This document shows positions 41,260-50,386 of a stretch of DNA of 64,000 nt, in pieces. A model generated the notes under the pieces. The model was not told the DNA's origin and did not search any database. It saw only the letters and a program-made list of their open reading frames with translations. Made by a program: the position numbers and the translations under genes. Every line of letters starts with the position of its first letter. Position 1 is the first letter of the stretch. The stretch lies in the NCBI RefSeq assembly GCF_017868775.1, contig NZ_CP053381.1, forward strand, positions 124,001 through 188,000, read 5' to 3'. The DNA comes from Billgrantia sulfidoxydans (GTDB taxonomy: Bacteria > Pseudomonadota > Gammaproteobacteria > Pseudomonadales > Halomonadaceae).

Positions 41260-43056
41260 ATGTTGCGACAGCTTCGCGAACTCTACTCGCTGTTGGCGCC
41301 ACGTCAGCGGCGCCGCCTACTGCGACTGCAGGGGTTGATCGTCCTGATGGCCTTTGCCGAGGTGGCCGGTGTCATCTCCATCGGGCCGTTCATGGCCCTG
41401 GTCGGCGACATGAGCCGCTTGCAGGGCGAGGGGTGGCTGGGCCAGGCCTACCGCTGGAGCGGTGCCGACAGTCCGCAGCACTTCCTCTCCCTGATGGGCC
41501 TGGGGGTCCTGCTCGTACTGCTGGTGGCCGCGCTGTTCTCGATGTACACCACCTGGCGGCTGTCGCTCTACGGGGCCCAGGTGGGCGCCGAACTCTCCAG
41601 CCGCCTCTATCGCTACTACCTGCATCAGCCCTGGCTGTTTCATGCCAGCGGCAGCAGCAGCCGGCTGATCAACCGTGTCGCCCAGGAGACCCAGCGGGTC
41701 ACCACCAAGATCCTGCAACCCTGCATGCAGCTCAATGCCAAGCTGGTACTGGTGACCTGCATGTCGCTGACGATCCTGGTCTACAACCCGGTCGTGGCGC
41801 TCGGCGGCATCGCCATCTTCCTCGCTGCCTACTTGCTGTTGTACAAGACGGTGCGTCGTTTCCTGATCAACAACGGCCGCCGCGTGTCGCGCTCCCAGGC
41901 CAAGCGCTTCAAGCTGATGACCGAAGGGTTCGGGGGCATCAAGGATCTTCTGCTGCTGCGCCGTCAGGCGACCTTCACCACCCAGTTCGAGCGTGCCAGC
42001 CAGAAGGTGGCCCGTGGCATGGGCGTGACCCAGGGGCTCTCCGATGCGCCACGCTACGCGATCGAGCTGGTGGCCTTCGGCTCGGTGATCCTGCTGGTGC
42101 TCTATCTGCTGAACGTGCATCAGGGCAACCTGGGCACGATCCTGCCGGCACTGTCGATCTACGCCCTGGCGGGCTTCAAGATGCTGCCGGCCTACCAGAA
42201 GATCTACGCTTCCGTCTCCAACATCCGCAGCCACCTGGCCGCCTTCGAGGCGGTCCGCGACGACCTGGTCGCGAGCCGCGGCTATGCCTCCGAAATGGCG
42301 CCGGAGGGCGCTTTCCATCCGCTGCCCCTGCGCGACGGCATACGCCTCGATCGCGTGCATTTCCACTACCCGGGCAAGCGCGAGGCGGCGCTCAGCGGCC
42401 TGAGCCTGAGCATCCCCGCGGGCAGCCGAGTGGGCTTGGTCGGCGAATCCGGTTCGGGAAAATCGACCGTGGTGGACCTGCTGCTTGGGCTGATTCAGCC
42501 GCAGAAGGGAAGGGTACTGGTGGATGACGTCGTGCTGACGGAGGAGAACCTGGCGCGCTGGCAGGCCGGTGTCGGCTTCGTGCCCCAGCACATCTTCCTG
42601 GCCGATGCCTCGATCCTCGAGAACGTCGCCTTCGGTGTGCCGCGCAGCGAGATCGATGTCGCCCTGGTGGAGAAGGCGGTGAGCATGGCACAGCTCGACG
42701 TCATGGTCGCCTCGATGCCCGATGGTCTCGAGACGCGGGTCGGCGAGCGCGGCGTCCAGCTCTCCGGCGGCCAGCGGCAGCGCATCGGCATCGCCCGGGC
42801 GTTCTACCGTCAAGCGCAGGTGCTGGTGCTCGACGAGGCGACCAGTGCGCTGGACGGCATCACCGAACAGCGCGTCATGAGCGATATCGAGGCGAGCGCC
42901 GGCCACTGCACCCTGATCATGGTCGCCCACCGCCTGTCCACGGTGCGCGACTGCGACGTCATCTACATGATCGACAAGGGGTGCGTCGTGGACAGCGGCA
43001 CCTACGCCGAACTGGCCGAGCGCAACCATGCCTTCCGCATGATGGCCAATCTCTAG
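41260..43056 (+). CDS. ABC-type lipid-linked oligosaccharide flippase (MsbA/PglK-like)
   Basis: A 598-residue half-transporter with six membrane helices (residues 1-320) and a nucleotide-binding domain: Walker A GESGSGKST near residue 395, signature LSGGQRQRIGIARAF near 502 and Walker B VLVLDEATSALDG near 523. The fused export-type layout resembles PglK, which flips undecaprenyl-linked glycans. No Wzx-type flippase is seen in the locus, so this protein probably supplies repeat units to Wzy. It lies 6 bp after wzc. Confidence 0.85.
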   Translation: MLRQLRELYSLLAPRQRRRLLRLQGLIVLMAFAEVAGVISIGPFMALVGDMSRLQGEGWLGQAYRWSGADSPQHFLSLMGLGVLLVLLVAALFSMYTTWRLSLYGAQVGAELSSRLYRYYLHQPWLFHASGSSSRLINRVAQETQRVTTKILQPCMQLNAKLVLVTCMSLTILVYNPVVALGGIAIFLAAYLLLYKTVRRFLINNGRRVSRSQAKRFKLMTEGFGGIKDLLLLRRQATFTTQFERASQKVARGMGVTQGLSDAPRYAIELVAFGSVILLVLYLLNVHQGNLGTILPALSIYALAGFKMLPAYQKIYASVSNIRSHLAAFEAVRDDLVASRGYASEMAPEGAFHPLPLRDGIRLDRVHFHYPGKREAALSGLSLSIPAGSRVGLVGESGSGKSTVVDLLLGLIQPQKGRVLVDDVVLTEENLARWQAGVGFVPQHIFLADASILENVAFGVPRSEIDVALVEKAVSMAQLDVMVASMPDGLETRVGERGVQLSGGQRQRIGIARAFYRQAQVLVLDEATSALDGITEQRVMSDIEASAGHCTLIMVAHRLSTVRDCDVIYMIDKGCVVDSGTYAELAERNHAFRMMANL

Positions 43057-43074
43057 CGAGAGGAGCGCCAAGTC

Positions 43075-44232
43075 ATGAACCAGATCGCCGCCGCGCTGCT
43101 CTTCTTCGGCTTGAGCCTGTCGAGCCTCTATGTCTTCTCCAGCGGGCTGCCCCAGCCGGCGGACTTCGTGCTGCTCTGTTTCGCCGGCCTGATGGCGCTG
43201 TTGGCCCTGGGCGATGAGCGGCATCCGGTCCCGCCCTTCGCCTTCTGCTGGGCCCTGCTGCTGCTGTGGGTACTGCTGGTCAGCCTTGGCTGGGCGTGGG
43301 TGATGCAAAGCAGCGCCTTCTTCCTCTACCCGCTCTTCTTCCTGTTCAATTTCCTGGTGGGCATGGCGCTGTTGCGTTTCCTGCGGGTGTTCGGCGAGGC
43401 CGGCCGGGGGCTGGTGCGCAACGCGCTCTCCATCGCCCTGCTGATCGCCGCCATGGAAGTGGTGTACCAGCTCGGCACGGGGGTCGGCCGGACCACCGGC
43501 AGCTTCAACAACCCCAACCAGCTGGCCTTCTTCTCGCTCTGCGCCATGCTGATGCTGATGTTGCTCGACGACTTCCGCCCCCCGCTGCGGCCGCTGATGC
43601 TGGCCGGCCTGGCGGCGGCGGTGGTCAACCTGCTGGCGGCTTCGTCGCTGGGCGCGATGGGCGGGGCGGTGCTGGTCGGGCTCGGCTGGGCCTTTGCCAA
43701 TGCCGGGCAGTTGCGCCACTTCGCACGACTGAGCCTGCTCGTGCCCCTGATCCTGATGGCCGTGCTGGTGGCGAACCTGCACTCGGAGGGGCAGGTACAG
43801 CGTAACCTGCAGGCACGACTGGATCGGGCTTCGACGAAGGTCGAGAACATGGTCGAGGAGCGCCGCTTCGATCGCCTCACCCACTTCCCCGAATATGCCA
43901 TCCTCGGCGCGGCGGAGGGCGAGCGTCAGCGCTTCGCGCCCTATCACGGCAACGAGATCCACTCCTCCTTCGTCGGCATGCTGTTCGCCTACGGCATCCC
44001 GGGGCTCGGCCTGCTGCTTGCCATCATCTTCATGGCGCTGCGCCGTGCACCGTTCTACGTCTGGATGGGGATGGCGGGGCCGCTGGTCTACTCGCTCAGC
44101 CACAACGGCCTGCGCACGACCCTGTTCTGGCTGGTGCTGGCGGTCTGCTGGCACTGCTATCGGCACGGCCGCGAAGGGCGGTCTTCCCTTGCCACGGTGG
44201 CGGCTCCCATGGCGCCAGTGAAGGAGCGTTGA
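43075..44232 (+). CDS. Wzy-type polysaccharide polymerase
   Basis: A 385-residue membrane protein with about ten helices and a large periplasmic loop (about residues 240-295). The FNNPNQLAFF motif near residue 143 is typical of O-antigen ligase/polymerase (Wzy_C) proteins. It has a GAGAGGAG site and starts 18 bp after the flippase gene. It probably joins undecaprenyl-linked repeats in the periplasm. A ligase (WaaL-like) role is possible, but the Wza/Wzc context favours polymerase. Confidence 0.82.
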   Translation: MNQIAAALLFFGLSLSSLYVFSSGLPQPADFVLLCFAGLMALLALGDERHPVPPFAFCWALLLLWVLLVSLGWAWVMQSSAFFLYPLFFLFNFLVGMALLRFLRVFGEAGRGLVRNALSIALLIAAMEVVYQLGTGVGRTTGSFNNPNQLAFFSLCAMLMLMLLDDFRPPLRPLMLAGLAAAVVNLLAASSLGAMGGAVLVGLGWAFANAGQLRHFARLSLLVPLILMAVLVANLHSEGQVQRNLQARLDRASTKVENMVEERRFDRLTHFPEYAILGAAEGERQRFAPYHGNEIHSSFVGMLFAYGIPGLGLLLAIIFMALRRAPFYVWMGMAGPLVYSLSHNGLRTTLFWLVLAVCWHCYRHGREGRSSLATVAAPMAPVKER

Positions 44233-44235
44233 CGC

Positions 44236-45279
44236 ATGGCTTGGTGTCTGGACCGGAAGAGATGGGGAGGTGTGGCCGGCGCGCTGCTCGGGCTCGCCAT
44301 GGGACAGCCGGCGCTGGCGGCCGAGGTGCCGGTGGTGCGCGCCCAGGGCGAAACCGTGGCGGTCGCGAGCCGCGGAGACGCCGCCGACGACCCGGCGATC
44401 TGGCGCCACCCCACGGCGCCCGAGCGCAGCCGCATCCTCGGCACCGACAAGCAGCGCGGCCTGGAAGTCTATGACCTGCAGGGAGCACGCGTGCAATCCC
44501 TGCCGGTGGGCAAGCTCAACAACATCGATCTGCGCCAGGACGTGCCTCTCGACGGGCGGCGCATGGACGTCGCCGTGGCGACCCATCGCGATGACGGCCG
44601 TCTGGCGGTGTTCGAGATCGATGCGGAGGGGGGCGTGAGCCTGATGGGCCTGGTGCCCACCGGCCTGGAGGAGAATTACGGCCTCTGCCTCTATCGCCAC
44701 GGCGACGAGCTGCACGTCTTCACCAACGCCAAGGAGGGGCACTACCTCCAGCATCGCCTGCAGATCGCCCGGGGCGAACCGCACCTCGAACTGCTGCGCT
44801 ACTTTCGGCTGGGATCCCAGCCCGAGGGCTGCGTCGCCGACGACGCCCGCTCGCTGCTGTTCGTCGGTGAGGAGAGGGTCGGCGTCTGGGTCATGCAGGC
44901 ATCGCCGGAAGCCGCCACCTGCCGCGAGCTGGTGATCGAGGCGAGCTCCCCCCTGAAACCCGATATCGAGGGGCTCGCCCTGTACGGCGACCAGTACCTG
45001 ATCGTCTCCAGCCAGGGCAATGACAGCTTCGCCGTGCTCGAGGCCTCTCCTCCCTACGCGCTGCTGGGGGTCTTCCGCATCGAAGGGGACCCTGAGAGCG
45101 GCACCGGCAGCGCCGTCGAGACCGATGGAATCGAGGTCAGTTCGCAAGGCTTCGGCGAACGATTCGCAACGGGACTGATGGTGGTGCACAGCGGCTCGAA
45201 CGCCGCGCAGAACCAGAACTACAAGTACCTCGACTGGGCGCAGGTGGCGGCCGCCCTCGACCTTCCCGGCCGGGAGTGA
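44236..45279 (+). CDS. Secreted beta-propeller phytase-like phosphatase
   Basis: A 347-residue protein with a signal peptide (ending ALAAE near residue 30) and a six-bladed propeller of the Bacillus phytase type. Matches to that family include DDPAIWRHP near residue 51, ILGTDKQRGLEVYDL, VGKLNNIDLR, QPEGCVADD near 195, PDIEGLALY near 240, IVSSQGNDSFAV and a final NQNYKYLDW. These contain the acidic and Lys residues that bind calcium and phosphate. It is unusual in an exopolysaccharide operon, 3 bp after the polymerase gene. It may release phosphate from phytate or from phosphorylated polymer; the substrate is unknown. Confidence 0.88.
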   Translation: MAWCLDRKRWGGVAGALLGLAMGQPALAAEVPVVRAQGETVAVASRGDAADDPAIWRHPTAPERSRILGTDKQRGLEVYDLQGARVQSLPVGKLNNIDLRQDVPLDGRRMDVAVATHRDDGRLAVFEIDAEGGVSLMGLVPTGLEENYGLCLYRHGDELHVFTNAKEGHYLQHRLQIARGEPHLELLRYFRLGSQPEGCVADDARSLLFVGEERVGVWVMQASPEAATCRELVIEASSPLKPDIEGLALYGDQYLIVSSQGNDSFAVLEASPPYALLGVFRIEGDPESGTGSAVETDGIEVSSQGFGERFATGLMVVHSGSNAAQNQNYKYLDWAQVAAALDLPGRE

Positions 45280-45308
45280 CCGGGGCCTGCGATTCAAGGG
45301 AGGAACCC

Positions 45309-47213
45309 ATGCAGATCCCCTTGCAGCCATTGCTGATGTTGCCTCGCAGCGTCAAGCGACGCGTGCTGGTACTGGTCGATGCCACCCTGGTCGTGGCCAG
45401 CCTGATGCTGGCCTGCGCCCTGCACTGGGAGAGCCTGGCGCCGTTGGTCGACCCCGGGCTGTGGCAGACGAGCATCGTCGTCGCCCTGGTCAGCCTGGTG
45501 CTGTTCCACTGGCTGGGGCTCTACCGGGTGGTGATCCGCTACATGAGCCATACCACCGTGGCGACCGTGGGCATGGCGGTACTGCTCTCCTCCCTGGTGG
45601 CGAAGGCGGCCAGCCAGTGGCTGGGGGTGGTGCTGGCGCTGCCCGTGGTGCTGATCTACGGCCTGTTGCTGCTGCTGGGGCTGGGCGGCGTGAGGTTCCT
45701 GCTGCGCGAGCTCTACCTGTTGAGCCAGCGGCTCAAGCGCCGCCCGGTGGTGATCTATGGGGCCGGCGCGGCGGGGTGCGAGCTGGTGGCCGCGCTGCGG
45801 CATGGCAGCGAGTACGAGCCGGTGGCCTTCGTTGACGACTGGCGCGGTCTCGATGGTGCTCTGGTCGAGGGGCTGCGCGTGTACCAGCCGGTGAGGCTGG
45901 CGGCGCTGGTGGAGGAGTATCGGGCGGCGATGGTGCTGCTGGCCATCCCCAGTGCCCCGCGCTGCCGGCGACGCGAGATCCTGCAGCGTCTCTCCGCGCT
46001 CTCGGTGCCGGTCAAGACCATTCCCGGCAGTGCCGATGTGATCGCCGGACGGGCCCGCATCAGCGAGCTGCGCGACGTGGCGCTGGAGGACCTGCTGGGG
46101 CGTGAGCCGGTGCCGCCGTTCCCCGATCTGCTCGCGGCCAACATCGAGGGCAAGACGGTGATGGTGACCGGGGCCGGCGGGTCGATCGGCAGCGAGCTGT
46201 GCCGCCAGATCATCGCCCAACGGCCGGTCGCCGTTCTGCTGGTCGACAGCTGCGAGTACGCGCTCTATGCCATCGAGCACGAGCTGTCGCAGCACCCTGC
46301 CGTCGGTGACGAGGGCATCCGGGTCCGGCCGTTCCTGGTCTCGGTCCAGCAGCCCGATGCCCTGCGTGCCATCTTCACCGCCTTTCCGGTGGATACCGTC
46401 TACCATGCGGCCGCCTACAAGCACGTGCCGCTGGTGGAGTGCAACCTGGTCGAGGGGCTGCGCAACAACGTCTTCGGCACCCTGACCCTGGCCCGGGCGG
46501 CGCTCGCGGCGGGCGTCGAATCCTTCGTGCTGATCTCCACCGACAAGGCGGTCCGGCCGACCAACGTGATGGGTGCCTCCAAGCGATTGACGGAGCTGAT
46601 CTGCCAGGCCTTTGCCCAGCAGCAGAGTCGGACCTGCTTCAGCATGGTGCGCTTCGGTAACGTGCTGGGCTCCAGCGGTTCGGTCGTTCCCCTGTTTCGC
46701 CAGCAGATCGAACGGGGCGGCCCGGTGGCGGTGACGCATCCGGACATCACCCGCTACTTCATGACCATTCCCGAGGCCGCCCAACTGGTGATCCAGGCCG
46801 GCGCCATGGCCACCGGCGGCGAAGTGTTCGTGCTCGACATGGGCGAGCCGGTGCGTATCCGCGACCTGGCGATCAACATGATTCGCCTCTCGGGGCTCGA
46901 GGTGAAGGACGAGGCTCACCCCGACGGCGACATCGAAATCGTCTATACCGGGCTGCGCCCCGGCGAGAAGCTCTTCGAGGAGCTGCTGATCGGCGGCGAA
47001 GTGAAGGAAACGCGCCATCACCGGATCATGACGTCGCGTGAGATGTTCTGGGAATGGCCGAGGCTCGAAGCCTACCTGCAGGAGCTGCAGCAGGCCCTCA
47101 CCGCCATCGACTACCCCCGGCTGCGGCAACTGCTGCTGGTGGCGCCACTGGACTACTGCCCCGAGGGTGGCGCGACACCACGCTGGGAGGAGGTGATGCG
47201 TGCGGTATCGTGA
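45309..47213 (+). CDS. Membrane nucleotide-sugar 4,6-dehydratase (WbpM/CapD/PglF family)
   Basis: A 634-residue protein. Four membrane helices (residues 15-130) precede a CoA-binding-like Rossmann domain (GAGAAGCEL near 151) and a short-chain dehydrogenase domain (TGAGGSIGSE near 286). The catalytic region STDKAVRPTNVMGASKR has the Met in place of Tyr that is typical of WbpM, FlaA1 and PglF. The likely reaction is UDP-GlcNAc to UDP-4-keto-6-deoxy-GlcNAc, the first step to diamino-trideoxy sugars. The aminotransferase at 55922 would use the product. The ATG at 45309 has an AGGGAGGA site. Confidence 0.9.
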   Translation: MQIPLQPLLMLPRSVKRRVLVLVDATLVVASLMLACALHWESLAPLVDPGLWQTSIVVALVSLVLFHWLGLYRVVIRYMSHTTVATVGMAVLLSSLVAKAASQWLGVVLALPVVLIYGLLLLLGLGGVRFLLRELYLLSQRLKRRPVVIYGAGAAGCELVAALRHGSEYEPVAFVDDWRGLDGALVEGLRVYQPVRLAALVEEYRAAMVLLAIPSAPRCRRREILQRLSALSVPVKTIPGSADVIAGRARISELRDVALEDLLGREPVPPFPDLLAANIEGKTVMVTGAGGSIGSELCRQIIAQRPVAVLLVDSCEYALYAIEHELSQHPAVGDEGIRVRPFLVSVQQPDALRAIFTAFPVDTVYHAAAYKHVPLVECNLVEGLRNNVFGTLTLARAALAAGVESFVLISTDKAVRPTNVMGASKRLTELICQAFAQQQSRTCFSMVRFGNVLGSSGSVVPLFRQQIERGGPVAVTHPDITRYFMTIPEAAQLVIQAGAMATGGEVFVLDMGEPVRIRDLAINMIRLSGLEVKDEAHPDGDIEIVYTGLRPGEKLFEELLIGGEVKETRHHRIMTSREMFWEWPRLEAYLQELQQALTAIDYPRLRQLLLVAPLDYCPEGGATPRWEEVMRAVS

Positions 47214-48405
47214 CAGTGAAACCGGGTGGGCCGGCCCCGCCGGCTTTGCCGATCGGGTATCGGAAGTCCGCGAGCCGGTGCCGGGGCTGGCGGCGTTCGT
47301 GGTGCACGAGAGCGGCCTGGGTGACCTGGCGGCCTACCGTGACATCCTTGCGCAGCTCGGCTTCGACGTGCTGCACGAGTCGGCACTCGACGCACGGTGC
47401 CGCAGCGCGATGGCCGAGCACCTGCAGCGCGCCCACCCGGACGGCGCCGACCCGCCTCGGCGCCTGCTGGCGGTACACGATGTCTATCCCGACCGGCGGC
47501 CTCGCCACCGCGGCGATGCGGTCGGGTCGAACGACAATGCGCGCGTCCTTCGCGCCCAGTGGAAGATGCGCCTTCACACCAATCGCGCTGGCAGTGTCTC
47601 GGTGAGCGTCTCGGCCGACGCCGATCAGGCCGTCGCCTGGCTGAGCCTGCTGGCGCCGGTGCGGGTCGAGTCGGTGCTCGAGCTGGCACGCCGGCGCAAC
47701 GACGCCTTTCGCACCCCCTATCCGGTGCTGGCCGACCTGAGCAAGCACGCCTGCCGGGCCAAGGTCGAGCTGATCGATTTTCACGGTAAGCGTGCCATCT
47801 GCAAGACCTTCCGCCCGGGCAGGGAGCGATTCCTGTCACGCGAGGTCAAGGCGCGGGAGCTCGGCGCCTCCCTGCCCGAGGTGTCGCGTCTGCTGGAGGT
47901 CGGGCCGCGCCACCTGGTCGTCGAGTGGTATGCCGACAGCCTGCCCCGGATTCTCGCGCCCCGGCCGCCCTTCTTCCGTCATGGGCTGCTGCCCCTTTGG
48001 GTCATCGAACGGCTGCGGGCGGTGATCCTGCACTATCGCCGGCTTGGCTATGAGTGCATCGACCTCAGCCCGCGCAACCTGCTCTACGACCCCTACCAGG
48101 GGCTGAGGATCATCGACTTCGAGTTCCTCCAGCCGGGACCGGAAGTGGCCGATACGCTCAAGGGCAATTACGCCTGGTATCCGGTACCGCGAGACTTTCC
48201 CGGCGACGTGCCGCCCCGTGCCCGGCGCCGGCCCTACTGGGATCGTTGGTTCTTCTATACCGGACTGCCGCGGCGCATGTGCCTGTATGAACTGCCGCGC
48301 CCGCTGCTCGCGCTGACGCGCTCGCTGGCGCTGGTACCGCTGACGCTGGCGGGGCTGCAGCGGGTCGGCTGGCACGCCGTGCGTCGACTCGGGCGGGGGG
48401 TGTGA
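47200..48405 (+). CDS. Protein-kinase-fold protein of unknown substrate
   Basis: A 401-residue protein starting at GTG 47200 behind a strong GGAGGAGG site and overlapping the dehydratase gene by 14 bases. The C-terminal half has kinase-like motifs: IDFHGKRAICKTF near residue 196 (possible ATP-binding Lys), ECIDLSPRNLLYDP near 284 and LRIIDFEFLQPG near 302, equivalents of the catalytic and metal-binding loops. They resemble small-molecule kinases such as LPS-core or KDO kinases. The N-terminal 150 residues are not recognised. It could phosphorylate a sugar or glycerol unit of the polymer; this is inferred. Confidence 0.65.
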   Translation: MRYRDSETGWAGPAGFADRVSEVREPVPGLAAFVVHESGLGDLAAYRDILAQLGFDVLHESALDARCRSAMAEHLQRAHPDGADPPRRLLAVHDVYPDRRPRHRGDAVGSNDNARVLRAQWKMRLHTNRAGSVSVSVSADADQAVAWLSLLAPVRVESVLELARRRNDAFRTPYPVLADLSKHACRAKVELIDFHGKRAICKTFRPGRERFLSREVKARELGASLPEVSRLLEVGPRHLVVEWYADSLPRILAPRPPFFRHGLLPLWVIERLRAVILHYRRLGYECIDLSPRNLLYDPYQGLRIIDFEFLQPGPEVADTLKGNYAWYPVPRDFPGDVPPRARRRPYWDRWFFYTGLPRRMCLYELPRPLLALTRSLALVPLTLAGLQRVGWHAVRRLGRGV

Positions 48406-48495
48406 GAGGGCGCCAGGGCAGCCACGGAACCTCAACGGGCATGACAACAACAAGAACGACAAGCTGCCGCGTGCAGACGCTGGGAATGATCGGGT

Positions 48496-49389
48496 ATGAC
48501 ACTGATATCGGTAGTGGTGCCTGTGTTCAACGAGGCGCAGAGCCTGAGGTCGTCGCTGCCGTCCTTGTTTCGCCAGGTGTTCAAGGAGGTCGAGGTGATC
48601 GCCCTGGACGAGGGCTCCAGCGACGGCTCTCTGGAGCTGCTGCGTGGCCACGAACGGGCCGGCCGGCTGCGGCTGTTGCGCTATCGCGGGCAGCGTCGCG
48701 GCCGGCTGGCGGCGTGCAACGATGCCGCCCGACGCGCGAGCGGTGCCTGGCTGATGTTCTTCGACCCGCGCGACCTGCTGCTCTTCGACCACCTGTCGCG
48801 CATGGCCGCCGCGTTCAGCCGGCACCCCGACGTCGAGCTCTTCGCCAGTGCCTACCAGCGAATGGGGCCGTCGGGCCCGGTGCGGATGGCCCTGCCCAGC
48901 CGCGGAGTGCTCAGCCGCCGCAGCGCCCTGGCGGCCTATGCCCGCGCCGACTTCATCCAGCCGCATGCCAGCTGCATCCGGCGTGAGCGCTTCCTCGAGA
49001 TGGGGGGGTTCGGCGAGCACCTGCGCCAGGGTGGCGAGACCCGCTTCTGGCTCGGGGCGCTGTGCGAGCTGGAGGCGGTCCACTACGACGACACCATCAC
49101 CAGCCTGTGGAACACCGCGGAGGACGACATCGAGCCCGAGGCGGAGAGCGTGCCCTTGCACCCGGTCGTGGAGCTGCTGGATACCCACGCCGGACGCCTG
49201 TCGGCACGCGAGCGACGACGGCTGGAGGCCGCGGTGAACCGCAAGTTGCTCGACTGGGCGATGTGGAAGAAGCGTCGGGGGCAGGCGGTGCGCACCGAGC
49301 TGGCCTCGCTGCGGCTGTCGGGCTTGCCGATGCGTCTGTGGCCGCGGGCGTTGCAGCTGATGCTGCCCCCGGCCTGGTTCCGCCGCTGA
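48496..49389 (+). CDS. Glycosyltransferase family 2, copy A (altered DXD motif)
   Basis: A 297-residue GT2 (GT-A fold) starting SVVVPVFNEAQSL. It is clearly a paralogue of the next gene: CIRRERFLEMGGF, FWLGALCELEAVHY, TSLW and the C-terminal NRKLLDWAMWKKRRGQAVR all have close counterparts there. At the place of the metal-binding DXD (residues 91-94) it reads DPRD, and the first acidic pair is DE instead of DD. Activity may therefore be changed or lost. It begins 91 bp after the kinase-like gene with a weak ribosome site. Confidence 0.8.
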   Translation: MTLISVVVPVFNEAQSLRSSLPSLFRQVFKEVEVIALDEGSSDGSLELLRGHERAGRLRLLRYRGQRRGRLAACNDAARRASGAWLMFFDPRDLLLFDHLSRMAAAFSRHPDVELFASAYQRMGPSGPVRMALPSRGVLSRRSALAAYARADFIQPHASCIRRERFLEMGGFGEHLRQGGETRFWLGALCELEAVHYDDTITSLWNTAEDDIEPEAESVPLHPVVELLDTHAGRLSARERRRLEAAVNRKLLDWAMWKKRRGQAVRTELASLRLSGLPMRLWPRALQLMLPPAWFRR

Positions 49390-49429
49390 CGATCGAAACC
49401 ACCCCGCTCCAATCGAGGAGAGGCTTGCC

Positions 49430-50350
49430 ATGCCGTTCTTTAGCGTGATCGTGCCGGTCTATGACAAGGCCGCCTCGCTGGAGGCGGCGCTGGAGTCGGT
49501 CTACGGCCAGACCTGCCAGGACTTCGAGCTCGTCGCGGTGGACGACGGCTCGCAGGACGGCTCGGTGGAGATCCTCGCGCGCCACGCCGCGCAGGGCAGG
49601 CTCACCCTGCTGCAGCGGGGCAGCCCAGGCCCCGGCGGCTACGCCGCGAGAAACCATGGCGCGTCAATGGCGCGGGCGCCGTGGCTCACCTTTCTCGACG
49701 CCGACGATCTCTATCGGCCCGATCATCTGCGGCGACTGCATGATGCCATCGTCGCCCACCCCGGCATCGAGTTGTTCGTCAATGCCTACCAGAAGATGGA
49801 GGACGGGCGGCCCCTGCCGAGGATCGAGCGACTGCCCGGCGGCCGCCTGGTGCGCCGCGAAGCGCTGCGTGCCTTCGCCCGCAGCGACTTCATCCACATG
49901 AACGGCGCCTGCATCCGCCGCGAGCGTTTTCTGCAGCTGGGCGGCTTTCCGGTCGACCGGTACCGGCGCGGCGGTGACGTCTACTTCTGGCTCAAGGCGC
50001 TGTGCGAACTCGACGCGATCCACTACTGCAACAGCGTCACCAGCCTGTGGCAGCTCGAGAACAGCGGCGTGACCCGTGACAAGCGCAACCTGGTGCACCT
50101 TCACCCCGGGGTCGATCTGCTGGCGGAGTACGCGGGGCGACTGACCGGCGAGGAGGCGCGCCAGCTGCACGCCGCGATCAATCGCAAGGTGCTCTCCTGG
50201 GCGGTGGAGAAGAAACGCCTGGGGCAGCCGGTACGCCAGGAACTGGCGGCGCTCTCGCATCTGGGGATGCAGGGCAGGCACTGGCTCCACGCCGCCACGT
50301 TGTTGATTCCTCAGCCCTACTACGACCGGCTGAGGCGCTGGGTGAAGTGA
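49430..50350 (+). CDS. Glycosyltransferase family 2, copy B
   Basis: A 306-residue GT2 starting SVIVPVYDKAASL, with AVDDGSQDGS near residue 38, an intact DADD metal-binding motif near residue 90 and the FWLKALCELDAIHY acceptor-side region near 185. It is the complete member of a tandem pair with the preceding gene. It transfers a sugar from a nucleotide donor to the lipid-linked repeat unit on the cytoplasmic face; donor and acceptor cannot be told. A GAGGAGAGG site precedes the ATG. Confidence 0.86.
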   Translation: MPFFSVIVPVYDKAASLEAALESVYGQTCQDFELVAVDDGSQDGSVEILARHAAQGRLTLLQRGSPGPGGYAARNHGASMARAPWLTFLDADDLYRPDHLRRLHDAIVAHPGIELFVNAYQKMEDGRPLPRIERLPGGRLVRREALRAFARSDFIHMNGACIRRERFLQLGGFPVDRYRRGGDVYFWLKALCELDAIHYCNSVTSLWQLENSGVTRDKRNLVHLHPGVDLLAEYAGRLTGEEARQLHAAINRKVLSWAVEKKRLGQPVRQELAALSHLGMQGRHWLHAATLLIPQPYYDRLRRWVK

Positions 50351-50386
50351 CGCCATGACAAGCTCGGACGAGCGGGAGGGAAGACG

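Noticed and set aside
41317..45330. Long minus-strand open frame (over 1,300 codons) across flippase, polymerase and phytase genes
   Set aside because: Antisense shadow caused by high GC at third codon positions; no domain or ribosome site, while the plus strand has recognisable families throughout.
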